The notes under the pieces: model-generated | Told to the model about the DNA's origin: nothing | Databases searched by the model: none | Seen by the model: the letters and a program-made list of their open reading frames with translations, nothing else | Shown: in pieces, positions 22,413-32,600 of the stretch | How the letters are laid out: every line of letters begins with the position of its first letter | Position numbering within the stretch: the stretch's first letter is position 1 | Position numbers and translations under genes: made by a program | Assembly: GCA_003116875.1 (NCBI GenBank) | Contig: BCKT01000009.1 | Location: forward strand, 1,217,552-1,281,551 | DNA: 64,000 bases | Direction of reading: 5' to 3' | From: Takashimella koratensis | Taxonomy: Eukaryota; Basidiomycota; Tremellomycetes; Trichosporonales; Tetragoniomycetaceae

Positions 22413-24542
22413 TTAGCGACGGAAGTTGAGCTGCGAGGCAAGGCCGTTGAAGATGGACATTTGGTCCTCGCGATAGTCGTCCTGGATCACGGTGATGTTG
22501 CCAGGCGCGAACTGGATGAGGTTCTTCTGTGCCGGGTACGAGTACGGTGACCAATCGGTCAGGTTGAGGTTGTATGCCCCATTTGGATCGACGTAGTAGG
22601 CAAAGTTGATCCTGACTGTCAGCGAACGGCAAAGTCAAGCACAAACCAGTAGGCTGTCATCGACTCCCCGAGGACTTCTTCTGCCGCTGTGTAGTTGTTG
22701 GCGGTGGTCGCGATGCCGTACACGTAAGGGATCTCAGATCCGTGATAAACTGTCGAGATTAGAACGACACGTTTCACTCAGACTCACTGCCCATGTAGGC
22801 GGGAGCACCAGGTGTAGGACCCTCAAATTGATAGGTCCAGGTTTCCACACCATTGTTGTTTGCCTGCTCGAGGAAGAAGCGACGTCGCGATTGGAATGTC
22901 GCATCGCCAAACAACGCTGCCAGCTGCTTGTACCTGGCCGTGTTAGCTCCTGCCAGACGTGTTACTCACTGTGGAGCCAGACCGAATGTGTTGTTACCGG
23001 TGTCGAAGGGTCTACCATCAGCATGGCCATAGAGCAGATACGTACGATCCCAGGGCGGGCACATTGGGGTAAACCGTCAACAACTCGGTAATGGTCGTTG
23101 TGTTGGGTGCAATTGGCTCGATGGTGTCGATGTATCCCACGACGTACTCCGTGGAATTCACCGCTGTGGGCGTGAAGACGGTACCCCTGTCGTAAGCCGG
23201 GAATCACGGAGTGACTCACTCGTCCTTGTTGTTTCCTGAAATGAACGGAATCTGAGCGAATGCGCCTTGGGCAACCAGCTCATACGGGTCAGCGGGGATG
23301 AGGTCCCCATCGACGCTTGGACCTGAGGATTAGCTTGCGTCTTTTGTCTGACCAACCAAAGATGAATCTGGACTGGTCAGCTATGCCCTGCGAATGTGAC
23401 TCACCCAGCGAATTGAGTCATGTTCTGAGTTTGCAACTGGGCCGTGAGCAGCGTGGTAGCAGGGAGAGACTTGAGGCATTCAAAGGACGATTGGTTCCCT
23501 GCCGCGGTGAAGTTGGTCGAGCAGTTGGTGAGCTTGACGATGGTGTCGTACGGCGCCTGCCAGGTAGAGTTGGTCGGACCGAGAGGGAGAGTTGATTGCG
23601 CGCCAGACTCCATGATGGCCGCGCGGAAGAGGCTCTGCGACTGATCGAGGTACAGCAGGGAAATCGCGATTGCACCGGCCGACTCGCCGAACACCGTCAC
23701 CTAGAGTCAGTCAAAAGCTCGGACCTGACTCACCTTCGACGCATCGCCTCCAAAGGCCCAGATGTTGTCGCGTACCCATTCGAGGCCCAACGTCATGTCA
23801 CGCAGTCCGAGGTTCGCCGCGCCGTTGGCTGCAAACTCCTCTCCAAAGCTAACGTCAGCTGGGCATTGGAACGTGGGACCTACCCGAAGCCAAAGATCCC
23901 AAGGCGGTATTGGAGGGCAACATGGATGACCGGCTGGCCCTGGGAATGATAAGCTTGACAAGGCTTGGAGCTTACCATCTGGATACTCTGCGCGACAATG
24001 CCGGTACCGTTGTAGAGAGAAGCGCTACCTTGGGTAAATCCCCCGCCATAGCTGGTGTACTGTAAGCACGCAATAACTCCTAGACTTACATCCATACCAT
24101 CACTGGGAGGTCCTGAGCACCTTCGGGAGCGTATACGTTGAGGGACAAGCAGTCCTCACTGACTCCCCAAGTGCCGGTATAAGTGGTGTCGGTAGGGTCC
24201 TGGAGACACGCCGGCGGTGCGGTCTGCGCAGTGACGGTGGAGTTGTATTTTGCTGGTTGAGGTCGGGCGAAGCGAAGCGAGCCGACAGCTGGATTTCAAC
24301 GTTCAGCAGGTGTGCCCAATGCTTGAGGTGACAAGCTTACGTGGCTGCGCGAATGGGATGCCGAGGAAGGCATTCTGGCCTGCTGAAGACTCGGAGACAC
24401 CGGTGATTACCACTGGGTCGCTTTCGGGGTAGAAGGTCACTTGCGGGGCCGTCGCCGACGTGGTGTTGGCACGAGGGAGCGGGGACGCAGTCGCGAGGGT
24501 AGCGATGAGTGTTGTGAGGACGATGGGTAGCCCAGTGTACAT
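22413..24542 (-). CDS. Secreted type-B carboxylesterase/lipase, copy 1
   Basis: Thirteen exons (24542..24341, 24288..24090, 24051..23976, 23939..23884, 23848..23734, 23700..23405, an 11-nt exon 23367..23357, 23322..23220, 23186..23046, 23011..22970, 22933..22788, 22749..22647, 22611..22413) give 562 aa. A signal peptide is evident ([20 protein letters not shown]). The alpha/beta-hydrolase fold shows YGGGFTQGS (oxyanion hole), [15 protein letters not shown], the nucleophile elbow [15 protein letters not shown] for the acid, and [11 protein letters not shown] with the catalytic His. Several NxS/T sites occur. The protein is predicted to be secreted and to hydrolyse carboxylic esters or lipids; no substrate can be named. 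It is a tandem paralog of the gene at 25213..27319. Confidence 0.93.
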
Positions 24543-25212
24543 GCTGACGGCTGCGTTGAGTGGTACGAGGGATATGAGGTCAAGGGGGTTAAGATGAGGA
24601 CGAGAACTGGTCGGTGATATATAACGGTGCAAACGGAGATGACGACGCGGGTGCGAGGCAGGTTCCTGCCGGCTTCCCGGACGGGGTGCACCTGGAAGAA
24701 GTCGACCCGTGACATGGGTTCCCTTTGCATGATTCCAGGATCCAAGCTGCCGGGCGTGACTGACCCAGCAAGCGGTGCTAAGTGGTAAGCGACATCGGAG
24801 TCGAGCGAGTGGAGCAATGTCATGTTGATGGTGAGGCTCCACGATGAGCAGTTTGGGATTGCAAGGCCCGTCGTGAGGGAAATGTCCCTCGACCTGCTTT
24901 TCCTATCGTTGGCCGTGTCCTCCTCTGTACTCGCCATCTGCCATCATCTCTTGGCCGGTCTCCGAGATCCACGGCTCCGTCCTCCGTCGGCCGCCCAACT
25001 CAAACCCAAAAAGAGACGTCATCATCCTCTAGTCGGTGTTTCGATACCCGCCAAGGGGAACGGCGTGTAGCATTCATCAGACTGCTCTCGAGTAACCATG
25101 CCAACTTGCCTTTGGGGCGACCTGGGAATGCATAAACGATATACGAAAAAGTGTTCGAGGTTTATAACACGCAGAGTCATTATTATACGTACGCCTGAAC
25201 AAGGCTGGCGAA
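24543..25212. promoter_or_regulatory. Spacer/promoter of esterase 1
   Basis: These 670 bp lie between the ATG of esterase 1 and the stop of esterase 2, both on the minus strand. TATATA at 24618..24623 sits 76 bp before the ATG and is the likely TATA box. Longer open frames here have no family motif. Confidence 0.45.
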
Positions 25213-27319
25213 CTAGCGGCGGAAGTTGAGCTGCGACGCGAGTCCATTGAAGACAGACATTTGAGCATGGCGATAGTCATCCTTGATAATGGTGACATTG
25301 CCAGGGGCCAACTGGATGAGGTTTTCAGCCGGGTAGGAGTACGGCGACCAATAGGTAAGGTCAAGGTTCTTAGCACCATTCGGGTCAAGGCAGTTGGCAA
25401 AGTTGATCCTGGGGGTCAGCAAAGACTCAGTTAGTAAACTAACCAGTATGCCGTCATGTCTTCCCCCAGCGCCTGTTCTGCAGCGGTGTAGTTGGACGCA
25501 GTAGTCGCAATACCATACACGTATGGGACCTCGGCACCGTGGAAGACTGGATGTTAGAGCCATGTCATGGATCAACTCACCTCCAAGGTAATCAGCAGCA
25601 CCCGGCGTGCCTCCCTCGAACCGATAGGTCCAAGTCTTGGAGAGACCATGCTGGTTCGCTTGCTGGAGGAAGAATCGCCTTCGAGACTGGAAGCTCTCGT
25701 CACCGAAAAGGGCTGCCAACTGCTTGAACCTGATGATGAGCCACGTACATAAATTACCACTCACTCAGGTGCGAGCCCGAAAGTGTTGTTCCCAGTATCG
25801 AAAGGCCTGTGAGTCAGATTGACGTGCCCATGATTGACTCACGATCCCATCGCCGGTACATCCGGGTAAGCAGTGAGTAGCTCTGCGAGGGTGGTAGAGT
25901 TTGGCGGAATCGGTTCAAATATCTCAGTGAAGAGGGAGATAGTTTGTTCCGAGTTGATTGTCGTGGGGGTGAAGAGGGTGCCCCTGGTGGTCAGCAGTGA
26001 ATCCAGGAGCACTCACTCGTCTTTGTTGTTCCCAGTGATGAAAGGGGTCTTGGCAAACTTGCCTTGGAACACAAGCTCGTATGGGTCGGCAGGAATGAGG
26101 TCGCCATCGATGCTCGGACCTAGGGATAAGCTAGTGCTGCAATGTTAGACGTACCAAAGACAAATCTGCTTGTCAGCAATGCGTCTAGCTTAACCTTACC
26201 CAGCGAACTGTTGCATGGCTTGCATCTCCAAGACCGCAGTGAGGAGTTGGGTCGCTGGAAGAGCCTTGAGACATTCAAAAGATGTTTGGTTTGAGCTGGT
26301 GGTGCAGTTGGCGAGAGAGACGACGGCATCGTAGGGTGCCTGCCAGGTCGAGGCGGTGGGTCCAGTGGGGATGGTCGACTGTGCACCAGACTCGATGATC
26401 GCGCCACGGAAGAGGCTTTGGTACTGGTCAAGGTAGAGCAGCGAGAGTGAGATGGCGCCCGCTGACTCGCCAAAGGCCGTTACCTGGGTGAGAGTCAGCA
26501 TTGCTGTTTTATTCAGCCCACCTTGGAAGGATCCCCTCCAAACGCCTTGATGTTGTCGCGGACCCATTCAAGAGCAAGGATCATGTCTCAGAGCCCAAGA
26601 TTATTGGCAGCGCCATTCGCCGCAATCTCCTCTCCGTAACTACGATCAGCAAAGATTGATATATTGCACTCACCCCCAGCCGAAGAGACCAAGACGATAC
26701 TGGAAGGCGACATGAACAACCGGTTGGCCCTAGGGTGTCAGACGGCGCCAGTGTCCGGATACGCACCATCTGTACGCTTTGTTTGACGATCGCTGTCCCG
26801 TTGTACCTAGATGAGCTCCCCTGGGTGAATCCACCGCCGTAGCTGCCGTCAGCCTGCGCCATTGGGTCACCTCACATCCACACCATGACCGGTAAGCCCT
26901 GAGCACCTTGAGGGGTGTAGATGTTGAGGGTTAAGCAATCTTCGCTTTGCCCAGCGGTCCCAGCGTTAGGTGTGCCAGTCGGCTGCACACATGCTGGAGG
27001 AACCGTTTGGGCGTTGAGCGTCGCGTTGTACTTGGCGGGCTGAGGGTGTGCAAAGCGTAGCTGGCCCACCGCTGAGGAGATGAGTGTTGGTCGCAGCAGC
27101 TACGGTGAGACTGAGCTCACGAGGCTGGGCGAATGGGATGCCATAGAAGACTTTTTGGGCAAAGGCTGATTCGGAGACGCCAGTGATAACGACTGGCTTG
27201 TTTTGAGAGTAGATTGTAGCCTTTGGAGCCGAGGTGGTGGTGGTGTGCGCTGGAGTGAGGGGAGAGGCCGTGGTGAAGGAGGCAAGGAGAGCGGCCCAGG
27301 TGAAGAGCTGGGTACGCAT
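25213..27319 (-). pseudogene. Type-B carboxylesterase, copy 2, interrupted by an in-frame TGA
   Basis: Thirteen exons at positions homologous to copy 1 (27319..27121, 27071..26876, 26842..26767, 26729..26674, 26639..26522, 26483..26200, an 11-nt exon 26165..26155, 26119..26017, 25983..25843, 25806..25765, 25729..25581, 25546..25444, 25408..25213) would encode 557 codons. They include a signal peptide (MRTQLFTWAALLASFTTAS), the GESAG nucleophile elbow and HGAEVPYVYG. In exon 5 the codon at 26590..26588, where copy 1 has the Arg of NLGLRDM, is TGA. All other exons are intact, splice signals are kept, and no intron removes the stop. Either the allele is a young pseudogene (CGA to TGA is one transition), or there is readthrough or a sequence error. 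A product ending there would lack the active site. Confidence 0.8.
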
Positions 27320-28158
27320 CTTTGGACAAGGAAAGAGAGAAAGAACGTCAAGGAAGGCGAGGGGAAACTGGAGGAGGAAATGAATGGGGTGGTCGTGGTC
27401 AGAGGTAAGTCAAGTGGTATTTATAATCCTCGCCATGGCTAGTCGACGTTTGGAATCAGGGCGCAGGCCGCGGTCAGTCGCTGTGAGCACATTCTCATAT
27501 TTCCCTGTTGACTCAGATCTGCCCCGTGGCACTCGGCATCCTTTCCTTTGGACGAGATCGAAGCCTGAGACGGTAATTGAGATTGGAGAGGACTGCGCAG
27601 GCACAGCGGGGAGAAGGGACGATGGGTGTCAGATGACCAGAGCTTATTGGAAGCGAACATGGCAGAGCTGAACCGACCCAGCGGATGGTGGGGGCGGAGT
27701 CTCATCTGGTATGGGTTATCTGATTTCCAGTGCTCGTTGATAATCAACTGCAATCTGCTATTGTTGTGAAACGTACGTATACCACCAGTAAAGGACGTTG
27801 AACCAGATCCAAAGCTACCTCTTGTGCACCACCGCTGGTCATCTGCTTGCTATCAAGCACGTTCCCCTTGTCGCTTCCCTTCGTTGGTCTCCGAGATGGG
27901 CGGTCTGCCGAGGCTGCTCGGTGGCCGAACTCTGAGCTCGCGCCACGTAGGGCTTTTAATAACCGCGAGGGCCGGGGACGCTTCTGAGTCATCCTGACTG
28001 GGTGCTCGAGAGTCAAGTCATGTGCCCAGCGTCTAGCGCGGCTAACATGCTGGAATGTCCACCGTGCGGCCAACAGCCGCGCTTCACGACATAGGTGCTT
28101 AAGAAGACGGTGGGTGAGCGTAGCATGATGGATGTCTTCTTCTCTCTTTCTCGCCAGC
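27320..28158. promoter_or_regulatory. Divergent intergenic region, esterase 2 / epimerase-like gene
   Basis: No gene is supported in these 839 bp. A minus-strand TATAAATA (27418..27425) lies about 100 bp before the esterase 2 ATG and is a good TATA candidate. The remainder shows no repeats or coding signal that I can defend. Confidence 0.45.
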
Positions 28159-29153
28159 ATGTCACCTCTCACCATCGCCATCACAGGAGCGGCAGGGCGA
28201 ATCGGAAGTGCGACCTGCCAGGCAGCTTTGAACGCAGGGCACACCGTAATCGGCATCGACGTCGCAAAGGAGGGCGTCTTACCCGCCCATCCGGCTTACA
28301 CGTACAAGTCGGCCGATCTCACCGTCCACGCCCAGTTCAAAGCTGTGGTCGAAGGCTGTAATGCCATCATCCATTTGGCCGCAGCTTTTAGCAAGCGGGC
28401 CCTGGACGACCCCGAGGGCGAGTGGATCATCAAAGTGCCTGAGCACGTAGGTTGAGCGGAGGTTAGCGCTGACATCAGGTCGTACACAACGTGAACACAT
28501 CTGCCTCTTGGAACGCGTTGGACATTGCCGGAGAGCTTGGCATCACCAGAGTGGTCCTTGCATCGAGCGTCAACTCGATCGGAATGAGTAAGTGTGGGAG
28601 TGATCAAACTGACCTCAGTCTTCTCTGAGCGCCCTCGATTCGACTACATCCCACTTGACGAGAACCACCCATTCTACCCTGAAGATGCCTATTCTGTCTG
28701 CAAACAGTGAGCAAGGTCTTAAGCCCTTGCTGATCATTGAGGGTCGTGGAGATTCAGTCCGACGCGTTTGCGAGAAAGTACCCGGCCATGCGGATCGCTT
28801 CTCTCCGCTTCCACTGGACGGTAGATGACGAACTTGCAGCCGACCCTGTGGCCATGTCGAAAGTCGGAGGGAACTGGAAAGACCTCTGGGGATGGGTCTC
28901 CATCTCCGCGGTGACCCGTGCGTGCCTGCTAGGTCTGACCGCGCCAGAGGAGACCTTCCCTAAAGGACACGAGACTTTCTACATCGTTGGCCCCACCTCA
29001 GTTCGACGCGAGAACAGCTTGGAAGTGCTGCACCAGTTCTACCCAGAGATCACCGATGTCCGTCGGGAGTTCAGGAGTAACGAAGGGTTCTTCGATTGCA
29101 GCAAAGCAGAGAAGATGCTCGGATGGACGGAAACGGGGCAGCTCTACACATAA
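28159..29153 (+). CDS. NAD-dependent epimerase/dehydratase (uronate-dehydrogenase-like SDR)
   Basis: Four exons (28159..28446, 28479..28587, 28619..28706, 28742..29153) give 298 aa. It is an extended SDR: the cofactor motif TGAAGRIGSATC sits right at the N-terminus, with DLTVHAQF, IHLAAA, SSVNSIG and the catalytic YSVCK (Tyr-x-x-x-Lys). The architecture resembles uronate dehydrogenases and UDP-sugar epimerases of the NAD(P)-binding superfamily. An in-frame ATG lies 27 nt upstream, but the one at 28159 has the better context and gives the compact N-terminus usual for the family. The substrate is not determinable. It is convergent with the profilin-like gene. Confidence 0.88.
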
Positions 29154-29190
29154 TGATGCATTGCATTTGGTTCTTCCGTCATGATGTGGT

Positions 29191-29888
29191 TTACAACCTG
29201 TCGTCAGCTCCACCGACCCTGCAAAGACTCACGTGAGCACCTGCATTCCCTCTTGGAATGAGTGAACAACCGTCTCCAAGGACGAAGCGTTAGCAGAGTC
29301 GGACCCTTCAACAAGGAGGACGAGCCTCGCAGTGCGAGCGGCGATCAAGGGCTAAAGTGAGCAGCTCATCAAATCTCGTCGCTCACCTTGCCGTGAAGCT
29401 CAGCAACAATGTGATCTGTGTCCCCGTTTGAGACCGATGCCCTGCCTTCCTTCCCTAGGTGTAGGTTGGTAGGGGGATGACCCGCTCCACCGGCTGCGGT
29501 GGGATCGCCTACACGGCTGTAGGTAAGAAGGCCGTCGAGGACCTTCTGGTCAGCCACAGCCATCCACCCAACATACCTTGCGCACATCGTCTGGCTCGAG
29601 ATCGAAGCGAGACGTGGAGGAGGCGACGCAGAGAAAGTCGTCATGGTCGTAGAGCGCGGCACGAGCTACCTGATTGTTACTGAGGATACGGTTCTGAAGC
29701 AACTGTTCCGGGTCGCCGTTGTCGCCCTGAATGTCAGCGATGCGATGGGGTAGAGCTTACCTGGGTGGTGATCTTCGCGATTGTCGCGTGGTCTTCCGTC
29801 GCGTCTTTGTGGCCTGATGAGCGGAGTGGGCCGGTGTTCAGAAGTCAGCGTGGTCGAGTAAATCTCTTACCAGATTCTGGGTTGACAT
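29191..29888 (-). CDS. Profilin-like small protein (first exon unresolved)
   Basis: A chain of exons on the minus strand reads as one protein of roughly 180-190 aa. Its segments are LLQNRILSNNQVARAALYD, DFLCVASSTSRFDLEPDDV, VLDGLLTYSRVGDPT, LHLGKEGRASVSNGDTDH, RTARLVLLVEGSDSANASS, and a short end after a final intron at 29232..29198. The order resembles profilin: an N-terminal VARAALYDHD-type strand, a LGKEG-type loop, and a final VLLVEG strand with an SLETVVHSFQEGM helix. Profilins bind actin monomers and polyproline. The ATG at 29888 is in a good place, but by my splicing its exon does not join the next exon in phase, so the start is uncertain. The function is tentative. Confidence 0.5.
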
Positions 29889-30279
29889 GGTGTGACTGAT
29901 TTGGGCGGTTCTGTTGACCCAGGTGCTTTTATGTACAGGAAGATCGGGAGGATGTTGTCATCTTACGTCTCGGCAAGGTGACGTCAAGGTCGTCAGCCAA
30001 GAGGCGTCCGATCTGTTGCGATCGCAAGCGATTCACTTATGAGCATGACTCTCATCAGTGGTCGCTTCGTCGTAGGCGCGTATGAAGTAGTGCGCCAGGC
30101 GTGCTGTTGACCTGTGACGCGATCAGCAAGTCCGACCGCTCCAGGGTTGACCGATTTCGGCGCCCGGAATAAAAATCGCGTCGCCGATGCCGAGGTCACT
30201 AGTCCGTCCTTCAACTGTACAAATACCAAGCTCCGTCACAGCACTCCGAGATGTGACCTCCAACGTGAATAGCGTCAGT
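29889..30279. other. Divergent intergenic region
   Basis: These 391 bp separate the profilin-like gene from the NmrA-like gene. I see no gene, repeat or recognised site. Confidence 0.4.
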
Positions 30280-31321
30280 ATGGCAGCAAGGTATCTCTCA
30301 AAAATCGCTATCACCGGGGTGAGTGGATGGTGCATCGACCCACGCTGATTGCCTAGGCCGGTGGCAACAGCGGTCGATACATGACCCAATCCCTTCTGGG
30401 AACCGGTCGACACACCGTCACCGCTCTCACACGCAACGGTAGTAATACCAAGCTTCCTCTAGGAGTTATACCTCGACCGGTCGAATACAGCGAGCGGAAG
30501 ACCTTGGTCGAGGCGCTTCGCGGCCAAGAGGCACTGATCATCACGTTGAACGGGTTCGCTCCAAAGGAGACCGAAGTACAGCTCATCGAGGCCGCGGGAG
30601 AAGCTGGAGTAGGATGGATCTTTACCAACGAATGGGGACCCGACTCGGACCACGACGGACTGGTAGCCGATATGCCTCCATTCCAATCGAAGAGTAGGTC
30701 GAAGTTGTGGGCAGAGTTGACCACAGGGGCGGCGCGAGAAGTGGTGAAGAAAACTGGTAAGAGCTCGTTCATCTCATTGTCGAGTGGGTACTGGTATGAG
30801 TGGACTCTTGCCAAGCCGGATTCCTTTGGCATCGACTTTGGGAAGCGTGCGGTCAACTTTTACGACGATGGCGAAATTAAAATTTGCGTTTCGACTTGGC
30901 AACAAGTCAGTACAAGGGAAGGCGGTGCTGACTTTAGATTGGCCGAGCTGTCGCCGGGCTACTTAGCCTTCCTGTGAGCTCGGACGGACCTTGCCTCAAT
31001 CAGTATCGGAACAAGGTCGTCTACACCTACTCCTTCTCGGTCAATCAAAAGGACATGTTCGAGTCAGCAGTCAGAGTCACAGGTACCAACGCGTCCGACT
31101 GGACCGTCACGTACGAGTCTTCGCGAGAGCGGTATGCCGCTGGAGCAAAGGAGGTCAAGGAAGGCAACTTTGCAGGCTTTCCCAAAATGAGTTGCAGGAT
31201 CTTCTTTGGCGACTGCGGTGACTTTCGATCAAAAGGAACGGTTAACGAGGCGCTCAAACTCCCAGTAGAAGACTTGGACGAAGCGACTGCTCGAGCCATG
31301 GAGAGGGCCAAGCAGTCATAG
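30280..31321 (+). CDS. NmrA-like / isoflavone-reductase-like NAD(P)-binding protein
   Basis: Three exons (30280..30318, 30357..30905, 30938..31321) give 323 aa. The N-terminus KIAITGAGGNSGRYM is a GxxGxxG dinucleotide-binding motif of the atypical SDR (NmrA/CipA) type. TALTRNGSNTKLP and the central SLSSGYWYEW follow. The active-site Tyr/Lys pattern of classical SDRs is not evident. Relatives are redox-sensing regulators (NmrA) or reductases of phenolic compounds. It is convergent with the cupin gene, whose stop lies only a dozen bases away, so the two 3' UTRs must overlap. The family is firm; the activity is unknown. Confidence 0.85.
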
Positions 31322-31333
31322 AATGCATTCAAT

Positions 31334-31944
31334 TTACATCGACGGGGTCGGAATGGTGCCTCCTTGAGCGACTTGCCGTCTTCGGTCTTGAACTCCTGCG
31401 CCGGAGAGATGAAGCAAAGCATGCCTTGTGTCAACTAGGTCCTTTCCGACACTTACGGCTCCATTCATCAGTCTTGTTGACCCAGGAGTGCACGTTCGCG
31501 ACGTTGACGACCAGATCGCCGGGCTTGACTGTCCAAGCCTGCCCATCGGTAGTCTGGAGCTCGAGCTCGCCGATGGTAACGACGATATACTCTGACCGTC
31601 AGTGCCGTTTCTGACAGGCTTACCGATCGAGTTGTTATAGTGGGACCCCCCTTCAAGGCCAGGCTTGACGTCTGAACATTAGCAACGAATTATGGAGTGG
31701 TCTTACCAATGTGGAAGACGCCAAGACTCTTGCTGTGCATCAGACTCGGGAGGGGAGCGGTAGCTTGCTCGACTGCCGTATCCGACCGAGCTGGAAACTC
31801 AGGCTGAATGAATCCCGGGATGGCTTGGAAACGACCGCCCAGAACCGGCCCAGGAGCGATCACGTCTTCAAGAGCGACACACTTGCCGGTAGGCTCGTGG
31901 TAGGTGACGATGCGGCGCACAGGGGGCAACGGCGAGTTCTCCAT
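31334..31944 (-). CDS. Small cupin-domain protein (3' end uncertain)
   Basis: Exons 31944..31707, 31671..31624, 31591..31457 and a last exon from 31424 encode a single-cupin protein of about 170-180 aa. The cupin motifs are GLEGGSHYNNS (motif 1, with a His) and VKPGDLVVNVANVHSW (motif 2, PGD..VH). The start at 31944 has a strong GCCATGG context. After SPAQEFKTEDGKSLKE the frame has no stop for another ~350 nt, antisense to the NmrA-like gene. A one-base shift would end it at 31334 as GGTIPTPSM. The shift could be a sequencing indel, or I could have mis-set the last intron. Cupins of this size are often polyketide- or sugar-acid-associated isomerases/dioxygenases; no function is assigned. Confidence 0.65.
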
Positions 31945-32600
31945 GGCGATGGGAAAAGTGTTGGCTGAGGACAAGAGATCATTGTCTCAAGTACTTATAC
32001 GCTTTCGTCTCTCGGCCACCGAGGGTCCTTTAACATGAACATGTGCTCGGGAATGCTTTTGATTGAAGTGAGATTTTGGTGGCTAGGACCTTCTTGCAAA
32101 GGACAAGCTGAAGGGCCGTTGAGCAAAGATTTATTTATGTCGCTTTCAATGCCGGTGGCCGAGATGCAAGGGTCCTCGGGGCGGAAAATGCTCTCCTGCT
32201 GGGACTCTACAAGCGTGATATTCAGCAAGGCTTGAGTCGATGCTCCTCTCTTATCAATGGAGAGAGAGAGGGTTGAGGAGAACACAAATTTTGCCATGCA
32301 TCGAAAGGCCCAGGACTCCTCTGAGTTGATTACGTCCCGTTCACTTGAAGACAAAGGCTATTAAAGCGGTTACACCAGTCTCCAACGAGGGTCACGTTGT
32401 TGACCCCCTTCAGTAGCCTTTTGCTCCTGCCGACCCCGCGGCGGTGAACCTTTGATAAAAAATCACCCGAGTTATTTCCGCTTCGTCCGTTTTTCCCGAT
32501 GGAGTCGGATGGGGAGGCATCTATGGACGGGGCAAGTAGATAGACCGCACGATCAGTTTCGATCAAACACACTCTCACCAGTACATCACGTCCTTCAGAC
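31945..32600. promoter_or_regulatory. Divergent intergenic region, cupin / Zn2Cys6 gene
   Basis: No gene is supported in these 656 bp. The region is locally AT-richer than its flanks and has short AG-rich runs near 32265. I see no clear dyad. Confidence 0.4.

Noticed and set aside
24303..24842. Long minus-strand frame extending upstream of the esterase 1 start
   Set aside because: The signal peptide begins at the internal Met (24542). The upstream part crosses the TATA box and has no protein character.
26521..26640. An extra intron in esterase 2 that would remove the TGA
   Set aside because: There are no GT/GC..AG pairs around it that keep the frame, and the paralog has no intron there.
31045..31434. 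Minus-strand frame across the NmrA-like gene
   Set aside because: It is antisense read-through beyond the end of the cupin gene. The plus-strand NmrA-like protein is clearly the coding strand.
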